Shown: positions 18,951 through 27,642 of the stretch, piece by piece
Numbering within the stretch: position 1 is the stretch's first letter
How the letters are laid out: every line of letters starts with the position of its first letter
Assembly: GCF_021391395.1 (NCBI RefSeq)
Contig: NZ_CP090059.1
Coordinates: 3,829,001-3,893,000 of the forward strand
Origin: Sphingomonas cannabina
GTDB lineage: Bacteria > Pseudomonadota > Alphaproteobacteria > Sphingomonadales > Sphingomonadaceae
DNA: 64,000 nucleotides
Reading direction: 5' to 3'
Translations under genes and position numbers: made by a program
The notes under the pieces: generated by a model
Seen by the model: only the letters and a program-made list of their open reading frames with translations
The model's database searches: none
Told to the model about the DNA's origin: nothing

Positions 18951-19046
18951 CGTCACCCCGGCCTTGGGCCGGGGTCCACCGTGCCGCTTATCCTATGGCC
19001 TGTCAGCTTGCTGCACCGTGGATGCCGAAACAAGTCCGGCATGACG
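18951..19046. repeat. Paired-hairpin dispersed repeat (CGTCACCCCGG type)
   Basis: It starts CGTCACCCCGGCCTTGGGCC and ends GAAACAAGTCCGGCATGACG, with the inner GGTCCACC and GTGGATGCC also matching. Near-identical borders occur at 20781-20867, 47082-47186 and 57263-57380. It lies between the response-regulator and kinase genes of one two-component operon. Confidence 0.8.
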
Positions 19047-19056
19047 GGTGTGACGA

Positions 19057-19746
19057 TCAGGCGGCAGCGAGCTTGTACCCAGCGCCCCGGACCGTGTGGA
19101 GGAGCGGCGTCGGAAAGCCCTCGTCGATCTTGCGGCGGAGGCGCGCGATGTGGACGTCGACGACGTTCGATCCGGGATCGAAGTGATAGTTCCAGATCTT
19201 CTCGAGCATCATCGTGCGCGTCACCACCTGGCCGGCATTGCGGGCGAGATACTCCAGCAGGCTGAACTCGCGCGCGCCGAGCGGGATCGCGCGGCCGGCG
19301 CGGGTGACGGTGCGGGCGAGCAGGTCGATCTCGAGGTCGCCGACGCTGAGCCGTGCCGTCTGGGCGCCGGCGCTGCGGGCATCGGCGCGGCGCAGCAGCG
19401 CCTCGACCCGGGCAAGCAGCTCGGCGAAGGAAAAGGGCTTGGTGAGATAGTCGTCGGCGCCGGCCTTGAGACCGCCGACGCGGTCGTCGACCGATCCCAG
19501 CGCGGACAGCACCAGCGCGGGCGCGGTGATGCCGGCGGCGCGGGCGGCGCCGATCATCGCAAGACCATCGAAGCCCGGGAGCATCCGGTCGACCACCAGC
19601 ACGTCGAACGTGCCTTCGCTGGCGAGGAACAAGCCGTCGCGCGCGTCGTTCGCGACCTCGACCGCATAGCCGGCCTCGCCAAGTCCCTTGGCGAGATAGG
19701 CGGCGGTGGAGGCGTCGTCCTCGACGACCAGGATCTTGCGCGTCAT
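19057..19746 (-). CDS. OmpR-family response regulator
   Basis: A 229-residue two-domain regulator. The receiver domain has the acidic pair Glu9-Asp10-Asp11 (VVEDD), phosphoacceptor Asp53 in VVDRMLPG, Ser/Thr and Lys in LVLSALGS and YLTKPFS. The C-terminal winged helix is of OmpR/PhoB type (LGAREFSLLEYLARNAGQVV, then HIARLRRKIDEGF and RGAGYKL). I start at ATG 19746 (MTRKILVVEDD) rather than the upstream ATG at 19857, which would add 37 non-family residues. It is the probable partner of the downstream kinase. Confidence 0.94.
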   Translation of the reverse strand: MTRKILVVEDDASTAAYLAKGLGEAGYAVEVANDARDGLFLASEGTFDVLVVDRMLPGFDGLAMIGAARAAGITAPALVLSALGSVDDRVGGLKAGADDYLTKPFSFAELLARVEALLRRADARSAGAQTARLSVGDLEIDLLARTVTRAGRAIPLGAREFSLLEYLARNAGQVVTRTMMLEKIWNYHFDPGSNVVDVHIARLRRKIDEGFPTPLLHTVRGAGYKLAAA

Positions 19747-19859
19747 CCGACGCTGGATAGCACCGCTGTCCACCGCAGCGGAAGCGGCCGGCGAGAGGGG
19801 AGTCTCTCCGCCGGCCGCGCCCCCTCGGGGAGCAGGGGCCTCCCCGAGGGAACCCATGA

Positions 19860-20030
19860 TTACTGCGCCTTGGTCTGAGCCGGAGCGGTCGTGGTCGTCG
19901 TGGTCTTGGTCTTGGCCTTCTTCACGACATGGTGGTGCTTGGCCGGGGCCGGCGCGGCCTTCTTCGCCTCGGCGAGCGAGGGGGCGGCGATCAGCGCAAG
20001 GGCGGCAGTCGACAGCAGCAGACGGGTCAT
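19860..20030 (-). CDS. Small exported Lys/His/Thr-rich peptide
   Basis: A 56-residue product begins with a clear signal peptide (MTRLLLSTAALALIAAPSLA, then EA). The mature part is low complexity: KKAAPAPAKHHHVVKKAK, a run of threonines, then APAQTKAQ. A purine-rich ribosome-binding site (GGAGAAATCGCC) precedes the ATG at 20030. The composition resembles acid-shock or metal-binding periplasmic peptides, but no family can be assigned. It sits 113 bases before the response regulator on the same strand and might be part of or regulated by that system. Confidence 0.65.
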   Translation of the reverse strand: MTRLLLSTAALALIAAPSLAEAKKAAPAPAKHHHVVKKAKTKTTTTTTAPAQTKAQ

Positions 20031-20148
20031 GGCGATTTCTCCTTCAACTCTCCGGCCCGGCAGGGGCCGCCGGGTCGAGGGAAGGATTAGCCCCGCTCAC
20101 CTCACGGCGAGGTGACGGGGAGATGAAAATCGCGTCATGTTGGCCAAC

Positions 20149-20179
20149 ATTCCTCCCCGAGTTTGTCTCGGGGAGGAAT
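20149..20179. repeat. Perfect 13-bp hairpin, same stem as at 14211
   Basis: ATTCCTCCCCGAG (20149-20161) pairs exactly with 20167-20179 around a five-base loop. It lies just downstream of the SRPBCC gene (minus strand) and may end its transcript, but no T run follows. Confidence 0.6.
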
Positions 20180-20186
20180 TGGGCCG

Positions 20187-20732
20187 CTACTTCTTCTTAG
20201 CCGGCTCGGGCGCGGGCAGAGCCTCGGCGGCGGCCTTGAGGCGGGCGAGCTGCGTACCGAGCACCTTGTCGACCAGCGGCGCCAGCGTCTCGCCGCCCTG
20301 GCGCATGTAGCCACCGACGACATAGGTGAGCGTGACCTTGGTCGCGTTGGCACCCTCGCCGTCGAGCTTGAAGCTGAGCGTCGCCGCCACCGCCTCCGCC
20401 TGGAGCGGGCCGAGCGCGCCAACCATACGGATCATGCGGCCGGGGGCGACGTAGACGATATGGGCGTGCTCGATGCTGCCCTTGTCGGGCAATCGCTCGC
20501 AGAAGCAGCCGGTCGCCTGTGCGTCCATGTAGAGATTGGCGCTGTCGCCGGAATAGGTGTGCTCCGGATCCCACCATTTCTGCGGCGCGCGCAGGGTCTC
20601 CCAGGCGGTGGCGATCGGGGCGTCGATGGTGAGCGTCTGCTCGACGACGAAGCTGGCGGGGGTGGAGGCGGTGACCTCCGCCGCGGCGGGCGTGGCGGCG
20701 AGCAGAGCCGCCAGTGCGAACAGGTGCTTCAT
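20187..20732 (-). CDS. Exported SRPBCC (START-like) family protein
   Basis: A 181-residue protein with a signal peptide (MKHLFALAALLAATPAAA, then EV) and a START-like polyketide-cyclase fold. The family pattern is VVEQTLTIDAPIATAWETLR, then WWDPEHTYSGD, a GRMIRMVGALGPLQ strand and a C-terminal helix LVDKVLGTQLARLKAAAEAL. Such domains bind hydrophobic ligands; none can be named here. ATG 20732 is preferred over 20786 because it starts the signal peptide. It lies downstream of adk, with a repeat element between. Confidence 0.85.
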   Translation of the reverse strand: MKHLFALAALLAATPAAAEVTASTPASFVVEQTLTIDAPIATAWETLRAPQKWWDPEHTYSGDSANLYMDAQATGCFCERLPDKGSIEHAHIVYVAPGRMIRMVGALGPLQAEAVAATLSFKLDGEGANATKVTLTYVVGGYMRQGGETLAPLVDKVLGTQLARLKAAAEALPAPEPAKKK

Positions 20733-20780
20733 CGATCCCCTCCCATTTGAGAGGAACAGAGTAGCCCGCCCTACATACAA

Positions 20781-20867
20781 CGTCACCCCGGACTTAGTCC
20801 GGGGTCCACTGTACCACCGGCTTCATGGCCTGTTGACGCGTGGATGCCGGAACAAGTCCGGCATGAC
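20781..20867. repeat. Paired-hairpin dispersed repeat (CGTCACCCCGG type)
   Basis: It runs from CGTCACCCCGGACTTAGTCC to GAACAAGTCCGGCATGACG, with inverted borders of the same family as 18951-19046. It fills the gap between adk and the SRPBCC gene and separates core ribosomal-cluster genes from the inserted block. Confidence 0.8.
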
Positions 20868-20877
20868 GGCTAGTAGT

Positions 20878-21531
20878 TCAGGCTTTCCCGTCCAGGATCG
20901 CCTCGATCGCCTCGGTCACATGGGCGATGTCGGCCATGCCGTCGACGCGGCTGACGATGCCGCGCGCCTCGTAGATCGGCAGGATCGGCGCGGTCTTGGC
21001 GCGGTACTCCGCCATGCGGGTGCGGACCGTTTCGGCATTGTCGTCGGGGCGGCGCTTGAACTCGTGGTGGCCGCAGACGTCGCAGGTGCCGGGGACCTTC
21101 GGCTGCTTGAACTTGTCGTGGTAGCCCTCGCCGCAATTGGCGCAGGTGAAGCGGCCGGTGATGCGCTCGACCAGCGCGTCCTCGTCGACGGTCAGCTCGA
21201 TGACATGGTCGAGCTTGCGGCCGCGCTCGGCGAGCAGGTCATCCAGCGATTCGGCCTGCGCGGCGGTGCGGGGATAGCCGTCGAAGATCGCGCCCTTCGC
21301 CGTATCCGGCATGTCGAGCCGCTCGCCGATGATGCCCGAGACGATCTCGTCGGAGACGAGCTCGCCCGCCTCCATCACCGCCTTGGCCTTGAGTCCGATC
21401 GGCGTGCCCGCCTTGACCGCGGCGCGCAGCATGTCGCCGGTCGAGAGCTGGACCATGCCGCGATCGGCCTCGAGGCGGCTCGCCTGGGTCCCCTTGCCCG
21501 CCCCCGGCGGTCCCAGCAGGATGATGTTCAA
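20878..21531 (-). CDS. adk: Adenylate kinase with zinc-type LID
   Basis: Adk interconverts ATP, AMP and ADP. The 217-residue enzyme has the P-loop GPPGAGKGTQ (7-16), the AMP-binding STGDMLR and DGYPRT motifs, and a long-form LID domain. The LID carries Cys130, Cys133, Cys150 and Cys153 (FTCANCG and GTCDVCG), a four-cysteine zinc site more common in Gram-positive enzymes but also found in sphingomonads. It follows secY by 27 bases, the normal end of the spc operon. Confidence 0.97.
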   Translation of the reverse strand: MNIILLGPPGAGKGTQASRLEADRGMVQLSTGDMLRAAVKAGTPIGLKAKAVMEAGELVSDEIVSGIIGERLDMPDTAKGAIFDGYPRTAAQAESLDDLLAERGRKLDHVIELTVDEDALVERITGRFTCANCGEGYHDKFKQPKVPGTCDVCGHHEFKRRPDDNAETVRTRMAEYRAKTAPILPIYEARGIVSRVDGMADIAHVTEAIEAILDGKA

Positions 21532-21558
21532 CGCTGTCTCCCTGAATACGCGCTGCGC

Positions 21559-22923
21559 TTAGCGCAGTCGGCCGCCCTTCAGCTTCGCCTTCTTGATGAG
21601 GTCGCCATATTGGTGCGCCAGCAGGTGCGACTGGATTTGAGTCACCGTGTCCATCGTCACGTTGACGACGATCAACAGGCTGGTGCCGCCGAGATAGAAG
21701 GGGATCGACAGCGCCGACACCAGATATTCGGGCAGCAGGCAGATCACCGCGAGATAGGCCGCGCCGATCACGGTGATGCGGGTCAACACGTAATCGAAAT
21801 AGGCTTCGGTGTTCTTGCCCGGGCGGATGCCGGGGATGAAGCCGCCGTAGCGCTTGAGATTGTCGGCCGTCTCTTCGGGATTGAAGACAACCGCGGTGTA
21901 GAAGAACGAGAAGAAGACGATGCCGAGCCCGTACAGCACCATGTAGATCGGGCTGCCGTGCTGGAGATACTGGTTCAGCGTGATCACGAAGTCGCCGAGG
22001 CGGCTCTCGCCCGCAGCGTGCTGGCCGGCGAACTGGGTGATCGTCAGCGGCAGCAGCAGCAGCGACGAGGCGAAGATCGGCGGGATCACGCCGGCGGTGT
22101 TGAGCTTGAGCGGCAGGTGGCTGCGCTCGGCCTGGACGCCGCGCTGCGTCTGGCGCTTGGGATACTGGATCAGGATGCGGCGCTGGGCGCGCTCCATGAA
22201 GCAGATGAACAGCACCAGGCCGACCACCGCGACGATGATGCCGACCAGCTTGAAGGTATCGATCGTGCCGGTGCGGCCGCCCTCGAACAGCTGGACGAGG
22301 GTGGTCGGGAGGTGCGCGACGATGCCGGCCATGATGATGAGGCTGATGCCGTTGCCGATGCCGCGACTGGTGATCTGCTCGCCCAGCCACATCAGGAACA
22401 TGGTGCCGCCGATCAGCGAGATCACCGCGGCGATGCGGAACAGCATGCCCGGCGCGATCACCGCCTGCACGCCCTGGCTGGCGCCGAACGCCTCCAGGCC
22501 GACGGCAATGAAATAGCCCTGCACCGCGGTCAGCGCGACGGTGCCGTAGCGGGTATACTGGTTGAGCTTCTTGCGGCCGCTCTCGCCTTCCTTCTTGATC
22601 GCAGCGAGCGTCGGCGACAGCGAGGTCGCGAGCTGCACGACGATCGAGGCGGTGATGTAGGGCATCACCCCGAGCGCGATCAGGCTCATGCGGGTGAGCG
22701 CGCCGCCCGAGAAGGTGTTGAAGAAGTCGAGCACGCCGCCCTGGGTCTGCTGGCTGAGCAGGCCGAGCGCGGTCGGGTCGATGCCCGGCAGCGGGACGTA
22801 GCTCAGCATCCGGAACACGATCAGCGCGCCGAGCGTGAACCACAGGCGCTTCTTGAGATCGGTCGCCTGGCTGAACTTGGCCAGGTTGATGCTGCTGGCG
22901 AGGCTGTCGGCTGCGGATGCCAT
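21559..22923 (-). CDS. secY: Preprotein translocase subunit SecY
   Basis: SecY is the channel of the general secretion pathway. The 454-residue protein shows ten membrane helices and the family motifs RMLSYVPLPGIDP, GIGNGISLIIMAGI, and RYGGFIPGIRPGKNTEAY in the large cytoplasmic loop needed for SecA and ribosome contact. The amphipathic N-terminus is typical. It lies between rplO and adk; a perfect inverted repeat separates it from rplO. Confidence 0.98.
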   Translation of the reverse strand: MASAADSLASSINLAKFSQATDLKKRLWFTLGALIVFRMLSYVPLPGIDPTALGLLSQQTQGGVLDFFNTFSGGALTRMSLIALGVMPYITASIVVQLATSLSPTLAAIKKEGESGRKKLNQYTRYGTVALTAVQGYFIAVGLEAFGASQGVQAVIAPGMLFRIAAVISLIGGTMFLMWLGEQITSRGIGNGISLIIMAGIVAHLPTTLVQLFEGGRTGTIDTFKLVGIIVAVVGLVLFICFMERAQRRILIQYPKRQTQRGVQAERSHLPLKLNTAGVIPPIFASSLLLLPLTITQFAGQHAAGESRLGDFVITLNQYLQHGSPIYMVLYGLGIVFFSFFYTAVVFNPEETADNLKRYGGFIPGIRPGKNTEAYFDYVLTRITVIGAAYLAVICLLPEYLVSALSIPFYLGGTSLLIVVNVTMDTVTQIQSHLLAHQYGDLIKKAKLKGGRLR

Positions 22924-23027
22924 CGTGTCTGCGGTCCTGGAAACTGAAACGGCGACGAGCGCGAAACCCGCCCGCCGCCGCTCATATAGTCACGCTTGGA
23001 AGGTTGTCTAACCTCTCAAGCTCCATT

Positions 23028-23098
23028 GCTTCCCCGGCGAAGGCCGGGGCCCAGTTGCGAGCGGCCCGAAGCTGGGCCCCGGCCTTCGCCGGGGAAGC
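23028..23098. repeat. Perfect 27-bp inverted repeat between rplO and secY
   Basis: GCTTCCCCGGCGAAGGCCGG and the next seven bases (arm 23028-23054) are exactly complementary to 23072-23098, with a 17-base spacer. Each arm contains its own short palindrome (CCCCGGCGAAGGCCGGGG). In the minus-strand operon transcript it would form a very stable hairpin just after rplO. Confidence 0.85.
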
Positions 23099-23108
23099 GA
23101 TATAACGC

Positions 23109-23636
23109 TTACTTCGCCGCCCGCTTCTTGCCGGCGCGGCCGGTGTTCTTCTTGGCGGCGGCCTTCTCGGCGGCGGGGACGATCTCGGGGATCGTCACCG
23201 TGCCGCCGGCCTTCTCGACCGCCTCGCGCGCCGACTTGGACGCGCCGGCGACGGTGAAGTTCAGCTTGGCCTTGAGCTCGCCCTTGCCGAGCAGACGGAC
23301 GCCGTCCTTGCCGCCGCGGGTCAGGCCCGCCGCATTGAGCGCGGCCTGGTCGATGTCGGTGCCGGTCAGCTTGCCGTTATCGACCGCCTTCTGGATCGCG
23401 CCCAGGTTCACCTCGGCATAATCCTTGGCGAAGATGTTGTTGAAGCCGCGCTTCGGCAGGCGCATGTGGAGCGGCATCTGGCCGCCCTCGAAGCCCTTGA
23501 TCGAGACGCCCTCGCGGCTCTTCTGACCCTTCTGGCCGCGGCCGGCGGTCTTGCCCAGGCCCGAGCCGATGCCGCGGCCGACGCGCACGCGGCCCTGACG
23601 GGCGCCCTTGTTGTCACGGAGATCGTTGAGTTTCAT
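23109..23636 (-). CDS. rplO: 50S ribosomal protein L15
   Basis: L15 is a late-assembly 23S rRNA-binding protein. The 175-residue product has the glycine-rich N-terminus ([32 protein letters not shown]) and the globular part [13 protein letters not shown] lysine/alanine-rich tail makes it longer than the E. coli protein (144). It is flanked on both sides by perfect inverted-repeat elements. Confidence 0.97.
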   Translation of the reverse strand: MKLNDLRDNKGARQGRVRVGRGIGSGLGKTAGRGQKGQKSREGVSIKGFEGGQMPLHMRLPKRGFNNIFAKDYAEVNLGAIQKAVDNGKLTGTDIDQAALNAAGLTRGGKDGVRLLGKGELKAKLNFTVAGASKSAREAVEKAGGTVTIPEIVPAAEKAAAKKNTGRAGKKRAAK

Positions 23637-23697
23637 GTCTGTGCACTCGCTTTCGCTTTTGTCGCGCAGGGGCGGAAGGGCCGCCCCGTCCCAAAAT

Positions 23698-23778
23698 CGT
23701 CATCCCGGCGAAAGCCGGGATCTCATGCCGCAGTCCGTTCGCCTGTTGCTGGAGATCCCGGCTTTCGCCGGGATGACG
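23698..23778. repeat. Perfect 27-bp inverted repeat between rpmD and rplO
   Basis: Arm 23698-23724 (starting CGTCATCCCGGCGAAAGCC) is exactly complementary to arm 23752-23778, with a 27-base spacer. A second copy with the same arms is at 59568-59648. It lies inside the spc operon, eight bases from the rpmD stop. Confidence 0.85.
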
Positions 23779-23785
23779 TGGAATC

Positions 23786-23986
23786 TTACGATTCCACGCT
23801 CACCATATGCTGCACCTTGCGGATCATGCCGCGGACCTCGGGAGTGTCCTTGAGCTCGACCGTCTTGTGCATCTTGTTGAGGCCCAGACCGATCAGCGTC
23901 GCGCGCTGGTCCTTGGTCCGGCGGATCGGCGAGCCGGTCTGGGTGATCTTCACCGTGCCGGCCGCGGCTTCCTTCTTCGCTGCCAT
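23786..23986 (-). CDS. rpmD: 50S ribosomal protein L30
   Basis: L30 is a small 23S rRNA-binding protein. The 66-residue product has the family core [19 protein letters not shown] and [20 protein letters not shown]. It starts seven bases after the rpsE stop. Confidence 0.97.
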   Translation of the reverse strand: MAAKKEAAAGTVKITQTGSPIRRTKDQRATLIGLGLNKMHKTVELKDTPEVRGMIRKVQHMVSVES

Positions 23987-23992
23987 CTCAGA

Positions 23993-24703
23993 TTACTCCG
24001 CGATCGCGGCCGCATCCGCCTCGGCGGTCTGCGAACCACCGCGGCCGAGCAGGTCGGCGATCTTCTTGCCGCGGCGCTGCGCGACGCTCTTGGGCGAGGT
24101 CTGCTCGCCGAGCGCCTCGAAGGTCGCGCGGATCATGTTGTACGGGTTCGACGTGCCGATCGACTTGGTCACCACGTCCGCCACGCCCAGGCTCTCGAAG
24201 ACGGCACGCATCGGGCCGCCCGCGATGATGCCGGTACCGGCCGGAGCCGAACGGAGGTAGACCTTGCCCGCGCCGAAGTGGCCGCGGCCGTCATGGTGCA
24301 GCGTGCGCCCTTCCTTGAGCGGCACGCGGACCATCTTCTTCTTGGCCGAAGCGGTCGCCTTCGAGATCGCCTCCGGCACCTCGCGCGCCTTGCCGTGGCC
24401 GAAGCCCACGCGGCCCTTGCCGTCGCCAACGACGACCAGCGCCGCGAAGCCGAAGCGCTTGCCGCCCTTCACCGTCTTGGAGACGCGGTTGATGTGGACG
24501 AGCTTCTCGATCAGCTCCTCGCCGCCTTCCTCGCCGCTGCCGCGACGATCGTCGCGCCGGCCACGACCGCCGTCACGGCCGCCACGGCCGCCGCGGTCAC
24601 CGCCGCCACGGCCACGGCCGCCACGGGGACCACGACCGCCCTCGGGAGCGGGGGCACCGGCCTCGACGGGCGCGCCCTCGACCTGGGTGTTCTCGTCAGC
24701 CAT
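23993..24703 (-). CDS. rpsE: 30S ribosomal protein S5 with RG-rich N-terminal extension
   Basis: S5 is a fidelity protein of the 30S body. The conserved protein begins around residue 60 ([20 protein letters not shown]) and continues with GYGKARE-like and [15 protein letters not shown] motifs. In front is an extension of about 58 residues rich in Arg-Gly and Asp ([20 protein letters not shown]), giving 236 residues against about 166 in E. coli. No other ATG is placed to remove it, and a ribosome-binding site precedes the first ATG. RG-rich segments often bind RNA. The extension is probably a lineage trait. Confidence 0.96.
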   Translation of the reverse strand: MADENTQVEGAPVEAGAPAPEGGRGPRGGRGRGGGDRGGRGGRDGGRGRRDDRRGSGEEGGEELIEKLVHINRVSKTVKGGKRFGFAALVVVGDGKGRVGFGHGKAREVPEAISKATASAKKKMVRVPLKEGRTLHHDGRGHFGAGKVYLRSAPAGTGIIAGGPMRAVFESLGVADVVTKSIGTSNPYNMIRATFEALGEQTSPKSVAQRRGKKIADLLGRGGSQTAEADAAAIAE

Positions 24704-24706
24704 GCC

Positions 24707-25054
24707 TTAGAACTCCAATCCATTCTCGCGCGCGGCTTCCGCCAGCGCCTTGACGCGACCGTGGAACAGGAAGCCGCCACGGTCGAACACGACCTGCGTC
24801 ACGCCTGCCTTCTTGGCCGCCTCGGCGACCTTCGCGCCGACGGCCTTGGCCGCCTCGATGGTCGCGCCGGTCTTGTCGGCGCCGAGCGTCGACGCCGCCG
24901 CGATCGTCTTGCCCTCGGCATCGTCGATGACCTGGGCGTAGATGTGCTTGCCCGAGCGATGCACCGACAGCCGCGGACGGCCGCCGCCACGCGCGCGGAG
25001 CGCGGTGCGGTTGCGGCGACGCCGCTTCTCGAAGAGAGAGAGACCCTTGGTCAT
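24707..25054 (-). CDS. rplR: 50S ribosomal protein L18
   Basis: L18 brings 5S rRNA to the large subunit. The 115-residue product has [40 protein letters not shown] and the terminal [20 protein letters not shown]. Its first base overlaps the rplF stop region (25054), so the two are translationally coupled. Confidence 0.98.
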   Translation of the reverse strand: MTKGLSLFEKRRRRNRTALRARGGGRPRLSVHRSGKHIYAQVIDDAEGKTIAAASTLGADKTGATIEAAKAVGAKVAEAAKKAGVTQVVFDRGGFLFHGRVKALAEAARENGLEF

Positions 25055-25587
25055 TACTTCTTCTTCCCTTCCTTGCGGAAGATATACTCGCCCGCGTACT
25101 TGATGCCCTTGCCCTTGTACGGCTCCGGCTTGCGCCAGCGACGCACTTCGGCGGCGAACTGGCCGACCTTCTGCTTGTCGCTGCCCGAGATCTCGACCGT
25201 GGTCTGATCCGGGGTCTTGACCTCGAGGCCTTCCGGCACGTCGAGATCGACGTCGTGGCTGTAGCCGAGCTGAAGCTTGAGCTTCTTGCCCTGCGCGTTG
25301 GCGCGATAGCCGACGCCGGTGATCTCGAGGCGCTTCGAGAAGCCCTCGGTCACGCCGGTCACCAGGTTCTGCACCAGCGTGCGCTGCATGCCCCAGAAGG
25401 CGCGCGCCTGCTTGGTGTCGTTCGCCGGCTTGACGACGATCCCGTCGCTTTCGACCGTGTAGCTGATCTCGTCACGCAGCTGGAGCGAAAGCGTACCCTT
25501 CGGCCCCTTCACGTTGAGCTGGCCACCCTCGATCGTGGCGGTGACGCCCGCCGGGACCGAAACCGGCCTCTTGCCGATGCGGCTCAT
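25054..25587 (-). CDS. rplF: 50S ribosomal protein L6
   Basis: L6 lies near the sarcin-ricin loop and factor-binding site. The 177-residue product starts [20 protein letters not shown] and ends with the rRNA-binding segment [20 protein letters not shown]. It overlaps rpsH and rplR by one base at each end. Confidence 0.98.
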   Translation of the reverse strand: MSRIGKRPVSVPAGVTATIEGGQLNVKGPKGTLSLQLRDEISYTVESDGIVVKPANDTKQARAFWGMQRTLVQNLVTGVTEGFSKRLEITGVGYRANAQGKKLKLQLGYSHDVDLDVPEGLEVKTPDQTTVEISGSDKQKVGQFAAEVRRWRKPEPYKGKGIKYAGEYIFRKEGKKK

Positions 25588-25982
25588 CAGAACACCTCCG
25601 CCAGCACTTCGCCGCCGACGTTCTGCTCGCGCGCTTCCGCGTCGGAGAGCACGCCCTTCGGCGTCGAGACGATGGTGATGCCCAGGCCGTTGCGCACGCG
25701 CGGAAGCTCCTGCGAGCCCGAATAGACGCGGCGGCCCGGCTTCGAGACACGCGCGACGTGCTTGATCGCCGGCTGGCCCTCGAAATACTTGAGCTCGATG
25801 CGGATGCCCGCGGCGGGGCCCATCTGCTCGTCGCTGTAGCCGCGGATATAGCCCTCGCGCTGGAGCACGTCGAGCACGCGGGCGCGCAGCTTCGACGCCG
25901 GCGTCAGGACGGAGTCCTTGCGCGCGCGCTGGCCGTTGCGGATGCGGGTGAGCATGTCACCCAGGGGATCGGTCACTGCCAT
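25587..25982 (-). CDS. rpsH: 30S ribosomal protein S8
   Basis: S8 binds the central domain of 16S rRNA and in E. coli represses the spc operon by binding an S8 site near the L5 start. The 131-residue product begins [20 protein letters not shown] and has the RNA-binding [20 protein letters not shown]. No S8-like mRNA site was recognised here. Confidence 0.98.
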   Translation of the reverse strand: MAVTDPLGDMLTRIRNGQRARKDSVLTPASKLRARVLDVLQREGYIRGYSDEQMGPAAGIRIELKYFEGQPAIKHVARVSKPGRRVYSGSQELPRVRNGLGITIVSTPKGVLSDAEAREQNVGGEVLAEVF

Positions 25983-25992
25983 CTTTTTACCC

Positions 25993-26298
25993 TTACCAGC
26001 TCGACTTGGTGATGCCGGGGATCAGGCCCTTGTTGGCCAGATCGCGCAGCATGACGCGGGCGAGACGGAACTTGCGGTAATAGCCGCGCGGACGGCCGGT
26101 GAGTTCGCAGCGGTTGCGGATGCGCGTCGGGTTCCCGTTCCTCGGGATCTCCGCCATCTTGAGCCGCGCGATGAGGCGCTCGGTCTCGCCGAGGCTCTCG
26201 TCGTTCGCCTGCGCCTTCAGCTTCGCATAACGGCCGGCGTACTTCTTCACCAGCTTCTTGCGACGCTCGTTCTTGTTGATCGAACTCAGTTTCGCCAT
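25993..26298 (-). CDS. rpsN: 30S ribosomal protein S14
   Basis: S14 is a 30S head protein. The 101-residue product is the long, zinc-free type typical of proteobacteria: [20 protein letters not shown] lacks the CxxC pairs of the zinc form. It ends [14 protein letters not shown]. It lies between rplE and rpsH. Confidence 0.98.
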   Translation of the reverse strand: MAKLSSINKNERRKKLVKKYAGRYAKLKAQANDESLGETERLIARLKMAEIPRNGNPTRIRNRCELTGRPRGYYRKFRLARVMLRDLANKGLIPGITKSSW

Positions 26299-26318
26299 GG
26301 ACTTAAGCTCTCTTTCTC

Positions 26319-26900
26319 TTACGCAGCCTGGGCCTGCTCACCGGTCATGCCGATGAACGGGAAGCCGAACAGGCGCAGCAGCTCGCGAGCCTCTTCGTCG
26401 GTCTTCGCGGTGGTGGTGACGATGATGTCCATGCCGCGGACCTTGTCGATCCGGTCATAGTTGATCTCCGGGAACACCAGCTGCTCCTTGAGACCCATCG
26501 CATAATTGCCCCGGCCGTCGAACGACTTGGGATTGAGGCCGCGGAAGTCGCGGACGCGGGGAAGCGCGATCGTGACGAGGCGGTCGAGGAACTCGTACAT
26601 GCGCTCGCGGCGGAGGGTGACCTTCGCGCCGATCGGCATGCCCTCGCGCAGCTTGAACTGCGCGATCGACTTCTTCGCGCGCGTCACGACAGGCTTCTGA
26701 CCGGCGATCAGCTCCATCTCGGACGCTGCCTGCTCGACCTTCTTCTTGTCCTGCGTCGCCTCGCCCACGCCCATGTTGAGCACGATCTTCTCGATCCTGG
26801 GCACTTCCATCACATTCTTGTAGCCGAACTTCTCCGTCATCGCCTTGGCGATGCGGTCGTCGTACAGCTTACGCATGCGCGGGGTGTAGTTGTCAGCCAT
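26319..26900 (-). CDS. rplE: 50S ribosomal protein L5
   Basis: L5 binds 5S rRNA and contacts P-site tRNA. The 193-residue product has [39 protein letters not shown] and [19 protein letters not shown]. Its start overlaps the end of rplX by eight bases. Confidence 0.98.
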   Translation of the reverse strand: MADNYTPRMRKLYDDRIAKAMTEKFGYKNVMEVPRIEKIVLNMGVGEATQDKKKVEQAASEMELIAGQKPVVTRAKKSIAQFKLREGMPIGAKVTLRRERMYEFLDRLVTIALPRVRDFRGLNPKSFDGRGNYAMGLKEQLVFPEINYDRIDKVRGMDIIVTTTAKTDEEARELLRLFGFPFIGMTGEQAQAA

Positions 26901-27210
26901 TGATGACCTCCCCGGTCTTGACGGCCACGCGGACCTTCTTGCCGTCCTTCACCTCGAAGCGGACGCGCGTCGGCTTGCCGTCCTTGGTCACATGCGCGAC
27001 CTTGGAGACGTGGAGCGGCGCTTCCGAACGCTCGAGGCCGCCCTGCGGGTTGGCCTGCGAGGGCTTGCGGTGACGCACGGCGACGTTGACGCCCGACACG
27101 ACGACCTTGCCGTCCTTCGGCAGCGACTTGACGACCTCGCCGGTCTTGCCCTTGTCCTTGCCGGACAGGACGATGACCTGGTCGCCCTTCTTGATCTTGG
27201 CAGCAGCCAT
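26893..27210 (-). CDS. rplX: 50S ribosomal protein L24
   Basis: L24 initiates large-subunit assembly. The 105-residue product begins [20 protein letters not shown] with the KOW motif, and has [20 protein letters not shown]. The ATG at 27210 overlaps the rplN stop; a longer open frame upstream is the rplN region read in another frame. Confidence 0.97.
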   Translation of the reverse strand: MAAAKIKKGDQVIVLSGKDKGKTGEVVKSLPKDGKVVVSGVNVAVRHRKPSQANPQGGLERSEAPLHVSKVAHVTKDGKPTRVRFEVKDGKKVRVAVKTGEVING

Positions 27211-27578
27211 CACAGCACCTCGGGCGCGAGCGAAATGATCTTCATATAGCCCTTCGAGCGCAGCTCGCGGACCACCGGGCCGAAGATACGGGTGCCGATC
27301 GGCTCCTCGTTCTTGTTCACCAGGACGGCGGCGTTGCCGTCGAAGCGGATCACCGAGCCGTCGGCGCGGCGGATGTCCTTCGACGTGCGAACGATCACCG
27401 CGCGGTGGACGTCGCCCTTCTTGACGCGACCCCTCGGCACCGCCTCCTTGACGCTGACGACGATGACGTCGCCCACGCCGGCGGTGCGGCGCTTGGAGCC
27501 GCCCAGCACCTTGATGCACTGCACCCGCTTCGCGCCGCTGTTGTCAGCGACGTCGAGATTGGACTGCATCTGGATCAT
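27210..27578 (-). CDS. rplN: 50S ribosomal protein L14
   Basis: L14 forms inter-subunit bridges. The 122-residue product starts [20 protein letters not shown] and ends [18 protein letters not shown], both diagnostic. Coupled to rplX through overlapping stop and start. Confidence 0.98.
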   Translation of the reverse strand: MIQMQSNLDVADNSGAKRVQCIKVLGGSKRRTAGVGDVIVVSVKEAVPRGRVKKGDVHRAVIVRTSKDIRRADGSVIRFDGNAAVLVNKNEEPIGTRIFGPVVRELRSKGYMKIISLAPEVL

Positions 27579-27642
27579 CGATCCGGTTCCTTCTCAACTG
27601 CGCCCGATTCCGACCGGGACGCGCCTTCGTTCCAATGCGGAC

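Noticed and set aside
20557..22947. 796-codon plus-strand open frame opposite adk and secY
   Set aside because: It is antisense to two clearly identified essential genes and its composition (runs of Asp, Arg, His, Gln) is typical of a shadow frame.
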